Below, one piece after another: positions 8,570 to 18,394 of a DNA stretch of 64,000 nt. The DNA is taken from contig OZ005611.1 of NCBI GenBank assembly GCA_963930655.1, positions 5,835,501-5,899,500 of the forward strand, written 5' to 3'. A model generated the notes under the pieces. That model searched no databases. It saw only the letters and a program-made list of their open reading frames with translations, and was not told the origin of the DNA. Origin of the DNA: Myrica gale (lineage: Eukaryota; Streptophyta; Magnoliopsida; Fagales; Myricaceae). Made by a program: the position numbers and the translations under genes. Position 1 is the stretch's first letter. Each line of letters begins with the position of its first letter.

Positions 8570-11490
8570 CCCGAGTACATATCTAGTTCTAATTATAAGA
8601 TTTTAAAGTCTCATTACGTTTGTATAAAAAAATTTTGGTTACTCAAAAATTTTAGTCTAACGAAATAATTACAAAATAATATCTATTTTTTCATCAAATT
8701 ATTCATTTATACTATAATTAATATTAAAAAAATTATTCAAATAATTTCTTTGCTCGCTTTTTCACTTCTTATACTCTAAAATGTTAACCACCACAAAATT
8801 TTAACAGAAAAAGAGTCGATGAGCTGCTAAGTTCAGACAAACGAGTTGCTTTCTCCAACTTGGAGGGAGTTTGAGCTCGCGACTTGACGGTGGACGACGG
8901 ATTTTTTATGTGACGCTAAATGACTGACGGCTACTGGACCCAGTCAAGACGTGGTCCTAGAGGTTCGAGTCACGTGCTTATCGAAGTTCCGTTTGTTTCG
9001 GTTCATGTCGGCTGTCTGCTGTCTGCTATCGCAACCACAACCACTGCGCCATTCCGAACGAAATATCTTTTCTCACCAACCTCCGGGCAGTGGTTTCAGT
9101 GTCTCGGAGTCATAATCGGGAGTGTTTGGGCAATAATTTAGGTATAAAAATTTAATTTTAATAATAAAAAATTATTCGCATAATTTTTTATTATTATAAT
9201 ATTTATTAAAAATCTTATCTCTTCATATTTTCATAGACTCCCATAACATATCTTTACTTTATTTTCAAACCTTAGTACCCAAAATTTTTCCCGTCAAACT
9301 GTCAAACATACCCTAATCTTGTTTGTAAAATTTAATTCAAATTTTAATAAAATTTTGTGTTGTTCTTAAAAAATAGATTGAAAGAGAAATAAAATTAAAA
9401 TTAAAATTTTAATGTGTTTGTAAAATTAAAATTTTGTTAAAATTTTTATTTAAAAAATGTTGTATTTGTACTTTATTTTTTACTATTAATAGGAAAAATC
9501 AAATTCACTCGAACAGGCAGCCTCAGCTCTCATTGTTTACATCATAGAGATCAAGGGGATGTTTGTGAGGATTTTTTATGTTTTGAGAATTTTTATGTGA
9601 TGTTAAATTTATTGATATGCGTGTTGTAGTTATATTTATGTGGTATGAAAAATGATGTTTGGTTGTAAAATTGTGAGGATTCAAAAAATCCTAAGATTTT
9701 TTTTTTTTTTTTTGTAAAGGAACAGCCTCCAAATTTTTTGGTTAGTTAAATCCAACATTTAAGGGGTAAATGATCCATTCCCGATTAAACCAACAAAATA
9801 TGTGGGCAAGGCCAGAACGCCTTTTCTTCACCATCATTACATCTCCCCACCCCACGGAAAGACGTGGACAACCATTCGAATGGTTCAACCTTATTTTTGG
9901 CCTGCCGTTTTGGAATTCAGAAACATTTGACAACTTTCAAGTTTTGCAATAGTTTAAAATGAGGGATAAATCATAAATATAAAGTTTTGTTGTTGGCATG
10001 AAAATTAAATAAGTCTAAATAGATCTAGAGTTGGGAAACAAATATTAAGAAAATTTTATTTCCCTCTAGCAATTTTGTTTAATGGTCCCATTAAGATTAA
10101 ATTTTGACTTCGTGGTTGTCCTTAAATTTTAAAACTCATAAAATTAGTCTATTAAGTTTGAAATCTTTCCCAAAAAAGAATTAAAATATTGATAGATTTT
10201 AAAACTTGTTAATTAATTTAATAAAGTTTAAAACTTAATTTGATTTTTATACAAATCACATGGACAAACTATATATTTATCCTTCAGTCTTGACTAAACA
10301 AGCAACTGCTAAGATATGTCTTAATTGGGAACTCTTGGTAGGATTCGGTTCACCCTTCACTAATACCCCTCTCGCTAGTCCAAAATCTAAACTTAAAAAA
10401 GCCAACACTTTTGCTACTCAATTTAAAGACAATATGCAAGTTGCTTATTAAAAAACACAAAAGGGTAAAAAAAACACTGGAACACGCAAAGGAGGGAGGG
10501 AGACCCAATATTGCAGAAAGGGAGAAAGAAACAAGAAAAAGCAAGCGACCATTCAAAAAGAATCTGGGCAACAACTTGGGATTTACACCGTCCCTGTACC
10601 TAAATTAGATTGGCATCTTGAACGGTTAGACCAGCGTTACGTTTGTTTTGAATAAAAAGGTAGGATTTTAGGAAAATTGTGAATATTTATGTTGAATAGT
10701 ATTTTATTGGTGTTTGTGTAAAATAGAGAGAGAAATGATTTGATGTAATTGTTTAATAAAAAAATATTGGAGTTAAGTGAAAAAGTATAGAGAGACAATA
10801 TTTATGTTGAATCAAAAAGTAAAAAATTGTTGGAGATTGTATAAAATGTATTGGTATTTGTATTTAAATTCTGAATATGTTCGATGTTAGTTTTATGAAT
10901 ATACTTATAATCCTGAAAAGAAGCGTAAAAACGAACGTATCCCAGGAAACCGAAACCCATACCAAAAATACTACGAAGAATTGAAAACGTAAAAGGACAA
11001 ACAGTCCAATTAGTCTACCTAAAACAAACTCGTGTCTAATAGAAATAAACAAAATTAACTAAACAACTGACGGGTCAGGACGGTCACGAGCAGTGCAGAA
11101 CCCAAAGCTGGGAGAAGACGTTCCCACCACGCCACAACCGAATTTTTCGACTTTTCCTACACTTCTTGAACCACTTCCGTACACTAATTGCCACTATTAC
11201 CAGTTCCATTATTTATTAGCTGGATCGATGTTTCTTTTTCTCCACGACACTCGTGGAAGACGTGTGCTATTCGGAGCTTAGGGCCCCCCACCCCCTCACT
11301 CTCTCTCTTAAAGTTGTTTCGAATCTCATGAAGCTCGTGCCCATGATTTACAGCAACAACTCTTTATAGCAGCTCTTCATCTCCTTATCTCCGTTGTCTC
11401 CAACATTTCCTCTCCAGTCCAACGATAATTCATTCCTTGGCAGATACCCACAATACGTCGAGGGCGGCCTTTCAGCTCGACTTCCTTGGG
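8570..11490. other. Intergenic, duplication junction and JAZ-B upstream region
   Basis: No gene is seen. AT-rich DNA dominates; the breakpoint between duplication units A and B must lie here. A MITE-like copy lies at 10646-10945. Low-complexity AAATTTTAAT tracts fill 9150-9480. The last 400 bp carry CT-rich leader sequence and GACGTG near 11259, a G-box-like core that MYC factors can bind in JAZ promoters (inference). Confidence 0.5.
10646..10945. mobile_element. MITE-like element, family M1, copy 1
   Basis: About 300 bp. The core GAATAGTATTTTATTGGTGT and neighbouring blocks recur at 25409-25702 and 26258-26572. The ends are rough inverted repeats (TTACGTTTGTTTT on the left, AAAACGAACGTAT on the right). 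There is no coding capacity. Superfamily is not determined because no target duplication is clear. Confidence 0.6.
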
Positions 11491-13173
11491 ATGGAGAAGG
11501 AGAGTTCGTCGTCTTCCTCCAAATCTCAGTTCCAGAAGTTTCTTCATCTCCAGAGAAGCTTTCATGGTCCGTTTCATCTGTCCATTGTCTTATTCGCTTG
11601 TGGTGTGTGTTATTATGTGAAAGTGCTGATTCTGAACGTTCCGTTTTTTGTTTTTGTTTGAAGAATTGCAAAGCACCATTTCCAAGATCAACCCTGAGGT
11701 TTTGAAATCTGTGATTGCCTCCGCTTCTGGGACCCAGGGCTCCGAAACCGGCAATCCCATTCATTCCAAGAACCCGTTTTCGGTGCCCTCGAGTCCCGTT
11801 TTACCTGTCTATACTCCTACCTTCAGGTACTCGATTTATTCACATCAATTTTTTCTTGTTTTTTTTTCACTATTCTCTTAAGAATTATTTACATGGAAAA
11901 CGGACTGCGGTTGACTGAATTTCAGGCCCAGTCCAGACAACCTTCCAGATGCAACACCTCTTACGATTTTCTACAACGGAACCGTCTCGGTTTTCGACGT
12001 GCCTCAAGACAAGGTTTGTTTAATCAAACATGAACATACTATTTACAGGCTTATGGTAATTTTTCTATCAATATTTTGGCGTTGTTTCTGATTTTCCTTT
12101 CCGGAAACTGGGACAAACGTTCGTACATGATATATAGGTGGAGAACATTCTGAAGCTTGCATTGGAAGGAATATCGGACCCAAAAGTTGCAGTTCCTTCA
12201 AGCGACCAACAACAGCTGCTCGATCAACTGAACGGAGGTTAGTGCCAGTTATTTTCTCTTTCGCAGACGTGTAGAAGTGACTGAAAATGCGTCTAAGAGG
12301 CCTTCATTTTGGGAACAATGCAGATCTGCCAATTGCACGAAAGAAGTCGCTGCAGAGATTCTTAGAGAAGCGCAGAGAGAGGTAGGTCCAATTTTTCTGT
12401 ACGCGCGGCTCTACGTGACTTTTCTCAAACTTTCCTAGACGTCTGGTAAATTACTAAAACCAAAAGAAATTGGCTGAAGGTATATACAAGTCATGTTCGG
12501 GTTCTTTATCTAGTTCGTAAATTTAATTCCGAAACCTTCGTTTCATTTAAACAAGTCATGTTCTCGACTTTTTCAACTGTGTGTGTAAGGTGATATATTA
12601 AAACGAAAGACCAAATTGCTTATAACCGAACTTTATATTAGAATTAAAATAAAAAATAAAGCACATGAAACTTTAGTCACTTGGAATTAAAATCTGGGTT
12701 GTATTTCAGTGACTCTTAAATATGGTTCATAGTTTAAGATGATATTCATCTTAGGGTGCGTTTGTGTACCAAAATTTTACCCAATCTAAAATTTTAACAC
12801 AATTAAATATTACAATATAATCTCTATTCCCATCAAATCATTACAATTTACTACAAAAAATATAAAAAATTATCTCTCTCTTCACTTTTTTACTAAACCC
12901 AATACCTAAAATTTTAACAACACTAAAATTTTACAACACAAACACAACTTTAATTACGAGCAGTGCACGGAACTTGCATGGAAAGGACTCAAAAAGAGCA
13001 CGCGCTCGGTTGTCGGCTGGATTAAGTTAATTTTTACTTAATTCTTTTTTTTTGTAATATTTAAAAATATTTTAAGTGATCGCATGATGCGCCATATGGA
13101 TGATGATAGCTGAGTTTGATGCTTAAATTTTTGCAGGTTGACTTCCTCCTCGCCATTTGCATGTTTCACCTAA
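11491..13173 (+). CDS. JAZ10/TIFY9-like jasmonate repressor, copy B
   Basis: Six exons: 11491-11566, 11664-11826, 11926-12013, 12138-12237, 12324-12381 and 13137-13173, all GT-AG and in phase, giving 173 aa. The N-terminus (QFQKFLHLQRSFHELQ, then ISKINPEVLKS) resembles the region of Arabidopsis JAZ10 that carries its extra MYC-binding segment. Exon 3 ends with the TIFY domain (LTIFYNGTVSVFDVPQDK), which binds NINJA and other JAZ. Exon 5 encodes the Jas degron (DLPIARKKSLQRFLEKRRER), which binds COI1 and MYC2. The tail ends SSSPFACFT. The frame is open upstream to 11347 without ATG. The likely ancestral start is ACG at 11455-11457, so the usable ATG at 11491 omits the conserved LDFLG segment. 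The family call is firm; the exact orthology to JAZ10 is inference. Confidence 0.9.
12382..13136 (+). promoter_or_regulatory. Jas intron, candidate alternative-splicing switch
   Basis: The intron splits the Jas motif after the final Arg, the conserved position in JAZ genes. In Arabidopsis JAZ10, retention of this intron makes a truncated, jasmonate-resistant repressor (established for the family). Here retention reads AGG then TAG, so translation would stop directly after KRRER. Copy A has the same arrangement. The intron is 755 bp here against 576 bp in copy A; most of the excess is the MITE at 12754-12948. Confidence 0.75.
12754..12948. mobile_element. Tourist-like MITE inside the Jas intron of JAZ copy B
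   Basis: About 195 bp, starting GGGTGCGTTTGTGTACCAAA and ending TTTTACAACACAAACACAAC, imperfect terminal inverted repeats. It is flanked by TTA on both sides, the usual PIF/Harbinger target duplication. A related, interrupted copy lies at 15169-15690 and an end fragment at about 14245-14268. It is absent from the matching intron of copy A. Confidence 0.7.
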
Positions 13174-15168
13174 TACGCGGTTTCGCCATTGAACGAAGCT
13201 AATCCCAGACAAAGATATATAACAAGGATCCAGGATAGTTTGATCAGACCGTACTTTTTTATATCTTTTTTTTAAGCTTTTCCTCTTTAGAGGTAGAAAC
13301 AGTAATGCGACGGAACATGTTGGTAGGGACCGCGGAGGTTGTTTCGCGTTTTAGTTTTGGGTGGGTGTAACGTGTCTTTCGCAAACTCTTATCTCTTCAG
13401 TATTATTCCATGTCTCCTTCCTATGGATTATGGAGTTTCCTTTTGTCCTTTCCCTGCTGCCCATTTATTTATTTTACTTTGTAGTGTTTAATTGGCTTGA
13501 CACATGTACCACCTTTTCCATGGGACCTTATCTACTTTATTATATGTGAAGACTTTATCAAATTTCATGTTCCTTGGGCTTTACCTCCATTTGTATATGA
13601 TTCTTTTTTGTACAATCCAGGCATAAAAGTAATATAATTGTCCTTTTTTCTTTGTTATAAGGCACAAACAATGTAAAGGCAGGACCGCGAAAATGAGTAA
13701 ATTCACCCCTAAGTTTCTATTATTTAATTTGGTGCAAAATTAGCTGGGCATAACGTTTCTTAGTTGATATATACAGGCAATATTGTTTTTTTTTTAAATA
13801 ATATAGACAATATTAAATATTGTATGTTCCATATTTTTATCTATTTCAATGTGATTCGGCTACCAAATTAGAGAGAAAAGAAAGAAAGGGAGTGGAGACG
13901 TATTGAAATGGAAGTGCCCTAATGCATGTACATGCATTTGGAGAGAATTTCCATTTGGACAGGCTGGAAGTATTTAAGCGTTTTGAGTGTTATATACTCT
14001 AAACGTGACTGTTAAGTGTTAACTATATGGGGATAAAGGTTCTTTCCTTGACAGCATCAAGTAATACTTGCTTTACACACACATAACAAACGACTAGAAC
14101 AATTGCCTCGAAAATTTTAGGTGTGGTCTTTGTTTTGCATTCAATTCTGTCACGTGAAAAAGCATTAATAATCCGCGAGATACATTAGGCAATGGGGATA
14201 TCTGTTAAGGTGCGAGGATTAGGTAGGTCCGTGACATTTCTTAAGGTACACAAACGCACCCTAATTTCATATAAATTAGGGATAAAAATACTTTACACCC
14301 CCTATTTATAGTGTCTCAAAAATTTACACTTTAAATTATTGTTTTTATTACACTGTAATCACTGACTATTAATATAAGACAATTTGCACCATCTATTAAA
14401 AAAATTTACTTTAAATAAAACTGAGTTTTAGTATCAAAAATTACGATTTTATCTTCATAAAATGGTCATCATTAAAAAGTTTATAAGGATATAAATATAA
14501 TTTCACGCGTCAAAAAATTATTTTCCTTTTAAATTGACCACAACTTTTAGGCTGATCAGTCTCACTCAGACATGTTCAAAATCATTTATTTCTGCAAGTA
14601 CACATGATCAGCCTCACTCGGTTATGTTCTTCAAGTGTTCCCAAACATCGTTCTCGCACGTGAGCTAGAACGCTCAGGTGTGTATGTTTGTGGAAATATT
14701 AGGGTTTTAGAAATTTTGGGGTATTGAAGTTTGTGAAAAAATATAGTATTTTATGAAAAAGTGAGGAGAGAGAAGATTTAATTGAATAGTATAATATTAT
14801 TTTATAATTTAATGAGAAGATAGATTATTTTATGATTGTTTAAAAATATTGAAAAGTAGAAATATTGGAAAACAAACGCCCCAATCTCACCTTCTCCGCT
14901 TGTAACAAACTACGTCAGAGGAAGGAATTTGATTTCGACATCAATGATCCCTACAAATCTGCTTGTCAAAAACGTATCCTTTTTTTCTTAAAAAGTTGTC
15001 GCAAGGTAAGGCAATGCCTCTCTTATCAAAACTAATAGTTAGAGCGTATTGTGCTGTTACTCTCAGAAGTGATGGGTGAACCGACTTTCAATTTTTTACC
15101 CGTTTGATCTACTGCTTGACAAGATTTTTTTTCAATAAAAGTATAGACGACCTACTTTTTCAAGTTAA

Positions 15169-15690
15169 GGTGCGTTTGTGTACCAAAATTTTACAACCAG
15201 CGAGTATTAGTTCGTGTGGTATGTCCTCCCTATGGGGAGGGTCCTTTCAGGGGTTCGTATCCCCGTGTCCCCCATTCCCTGCAGGCTTGCCTGCTTTACC
15301 TAGAAAAAAAGTGTACCAAAATTTTACCTACTCTAAAATTTTAGAGTAAAATTTTAGGATTTGTGAAAAAATGAGGAGAGAGATTGAAAAAGTGAAAAAA
15401 TTAGTAAAAAGTGAAAATTTTTTGAGAAAAAGTAAGGTGAGAGAATGAAAAAGTAAGTTAAAAAGTTAAAAAATTGGTAAAAAGTGAAAAAGTTAGTAAA
15501 AAGTTAGAGAAAAAAATAAGGAGAGAGAATGAGAATGTAATGATGTTAAAATTTTAGGGTAACAAACACTATGATAATCTCTCTCCCCCCATCAAATCAT
15601 TACTATTTACTACAAAAAATATAAAAAATTATTTCTCTCTTCACTTTTTCACTAAACCCAATACCTAAAATTTTACAACACAAACACAAC
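15169..15690. mobile_element. Tourist-like MITE relative interrupted by a SINE
   Basis: It begins GGTGCGTTTGTGTACCAAAA and ends TTTTACAACACAAACACAAC like the 12754 element. The middle is expanded by repeats of GTGAAAAAGTTAGTAAAAAG type and by the SINE at 15195-15310. The right 150 bp match the right part of the Jas-intron MITE closely. Confidence 0.6.
15195..15310 (+). mobile_element. tRNA-derived SINE with 17-bp target duplication
   Basis: A 116-bp insertion ending in A7. It is flanked by a perfect 17-bp direct repeat GTGTACCAAAATTTTAC (15178-15194 and 15311-15327), the signature of L1-type retroposition. The head carries an A-box-like TAGTTCGTGTGG and a B-box-like GGGGTTCGTATCCCC, the internal Pol III promoter of tRNA-derived SINEs. 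No full tRNA cloverleaf is present. Confidence 0.8.
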
Positions 15691-16941
15691 AAAAAAAGAT
15701 AATTATTTCTTTTTTCTTTTTTTGTGAATGGAGAATACAATGCATAGAAATAAACAACTAATTATTTGAAATGTTTATGTTAATAAGATGTAATTTAATG
15801 CTTACCCAAAAAAAAAGAATTTTTTTTTTAATAATGTTCCTGTACTTCTTCTCACTTGTAGGGCAAATCAGTTAGTGACAGAATGAATTCATGAAATATT
15901 TAATTTAAATTAAGCTCGTGTATGGACTAATATGTTCCCAGTTATTGAAGTCATATATGTATTATGACTTTAAAAAGACTAGGTAAGATTCTTCTAGAGC
16001 TCATTACTTGCCATATATTAAAAAGCCTATGCTTCCTAGAACCTGGGGCGCAGCTTGGGGGCTATCCCCCCACCCCACTCTCACGAAACCCTCTAAAAAT
16101 TAGAGAAATTCTTTTAAGTTTCTCTCCCTATTTGTATAGTTTTTTTACATTCAATGTTATATCTTGACCCTCCCAGAAGCCAAGGTCAGGTGCTAGTGCT
16201 ACCATGAACAGAATTACGACGTACATAGGGATGGAGCTACCCGTTGGCCTCCGCCCCACCAAAACTTATTTAAATTTCTTTTTTTCTGTCTGTCTTCGTC
16301 GTGCACGAACCGGCATTATTAATTGTATATCGGTTTATGAACCCACCGTAGTCAAGCAGATATCGAATGCTGTGCTGTGGTATATCATCATTAAAGTAGT
16401 CGTCGTGTACGAAACCCATTCGGCCATTCCTAGCTAGCCCAAAGGATAGTCCGTTCTGCCGGCGAGTTAGTTTTGCGTACTACGTTCAAATGGCCTTCTA
16501 CTTTGTGGATTTTTTTGTTTGGCTATTTTATATAAGAAAAGAGTCGAAATAAAGTCCCAGGCCTTTTTTGCGGGTCTATGGTAAGATGAGTAATAAGTTA
16601 ATTCTATTCCAGTTATGTATTATGAAATTACTAAGAGAAAAAAAAAAAAAGTATAGATCCGTAAAAACTGAAAATAAAATAATAAAGATAATTTAACTAA
16701 AATTCTTTTTCCCCTTATCTGGTCCGAGACAAATAATGCATTTGTGTTCTAATGCTTCAAGGGTGAAATCGAATCAAGGATTCAAAGCAGGATCAATAAA
16801 CAAAATCCAAACTTCATATGTACCGAAGATTGCTACAATAACCTAAATAGATTTCTGAGAAGCTAATATAATTTTGTCGGTTATTTTCCTTAGCATCCCA
16901 TGCTCTTCATACAGGAAAAAAAAAATTATCCTCCTCCCATG

Positions 16942-17110
16942 CAGTGGTGGAATCAGGATCCAGTTTGAAGGGGAGCGAACTTCTAAGGTAAAATGACAAT
17001 TTTTTTCCTAAAAAATGCAAAAATGTGTTTCAAAGTTAAACATCGAAAATTAAGGATTAAAAATATTGAAATACACGTACCATACAAAAATAAAATTCAT
17101 AAAAAAATAA
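16942..17110. mobile_element. Remnant of a hAT-like element
   Basis: CAGTGGTGGAATCAGGATCC and the next 150 bp align by eye with the left end of the intact hAT element at 27081 (shared GAAGGGG, AAAATGA, ATTGAAAAT-type blocks and TACCATAC). No matching right end was found, so the copy is truncated or decayed. Confidence 0.5.
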
Positions 17111-18394
17111 TAATATATGTCAATGTGCAGTTGATAATATATGACAAGTAACAACAGCAGTGTGACTATCTGTGATTCATGCGAAATAACTTGAGGAATA
17201 AAAAATAGCTAATTAGCCTATATAATCATTTTTTTCCTGTTATAAATATAAATGGTTATTATAAGATACTTAAAATACTTCTTTCTTTCATGAATAGAAC
17301 ACGAAAGAGAGAGAAAAAAATTTAAAACTATTAAAAATATATCATACAACGAAATTTGCACTAGACCTGGATCAAAACAAAGGTCTCTCCAAATTTGCCT
17401 GAACCTATGGGTAGGGCCCAGCCATCTTCTGTTTGGAAGAAGAATGCTTGCTGTTTTTTTTTTGTGTGAACATATTCAATAATTGCAAATTCACAAACAT
17501 ATCTTTTAGAACACCAAATTCATTTCGTAAATATGAAACTTCACAGATTATAGCATAGTTCTGTTCGGCTTCGTCTTCAGGAGTTTAACAAGTATTTTTT
17601 TTTGTTTATCCTGTAGCTTGATTCATCCCCTTACCTTCCCCGTTTATTCTGGTCTGAAAAAAAACACAGAAAAATATAACGAAGCTCTTTTCTGTGAGGT
17701 ATCTGTAATTCTCGACATATCCAATGGGCATCAATTTTGGCTGATGTTTTATCTTCTTTGGATAGAGCTTGGAAATAGAAAAACGAATAATTAAATAAGA
17801 CTAGTAGATTTGAACTGACGAAAGAAACTGGGAATAGGGCGGAGGAGGAGTGGGATTTTGGCTGAGCATCAGTTTTAAAAAGCTCGAATTTTGATAGCTT
17901 CATGGAGTTATCAGTATTCATTACTAATATCCTCATCATCTGCTCAGATCCTCTTCTTCTCCCTAACGCAACCAAACCAAAACTAGAAGGGAAAATAAAA
18001 GAAAGAGACACAGGCGTAGAAAGACCTACAGCATAATCAGAGAAAAGAGAGAATTTGTGACGAAGACTCGGAAGTGTGATCCTAGTTTCGGCCATACGAA
18101 GAGCATGTTATATAGCGTGGCGCCCTCTATGGGCTTCGGAAACCCTAATTGCTCAAGTGCTAGGAATGCGACGCCGTTTCGTTGCACTCTTGAGCTTGGT
18201 TGCCGTTTCGGTCCATAAAACATTTTCACATGCTCAGAACGCAACGTTTGATAAATCTTGAAACGCGCCCGTTTTGATATCGTCTCCCGGGCTCTCTGCG
18301 AATAGCAACATTTGATTCACCGGATATCGGGCTGAGAAGTTTGCGCTTTCGTGATTCGGAGCTTCGAATTTGGGAGCTTGGGAGTCCTAGGCGT

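Larger units (their letters stand above)
13174..17849. other. Intergenic between JAZ-B and the PPR gene
   Basis: No gene is supported. To about 14080 it matches the 3' flank of JAZ copy A. After that it contains MITE relatives (14690-14880, 15169-15690), one SINE and a hAT remnant near 16942. Short open frames here show no codon bias or motif. Confidence 0.6.

Noticed and set aside
11348..11764. 138-codon open frame on the minus strand
   Set aside because: It lies antisense over JAZ exons 1 and 2, which have clear family motifs and splice sites; it shows no motif itself.
15195..15310. tRNA gene
   Set aside because: Only A- and B-box-like motifs are present; no acceptor stem or full cloverleaf; the A tail and target duplication fit a SINE.
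17631..18095. 154-codon minus-strand frame upstream of the PPR gene
   Set aside because: It overlaps the duplicated PPR leader, is not preserved in copy A, and has no domain.
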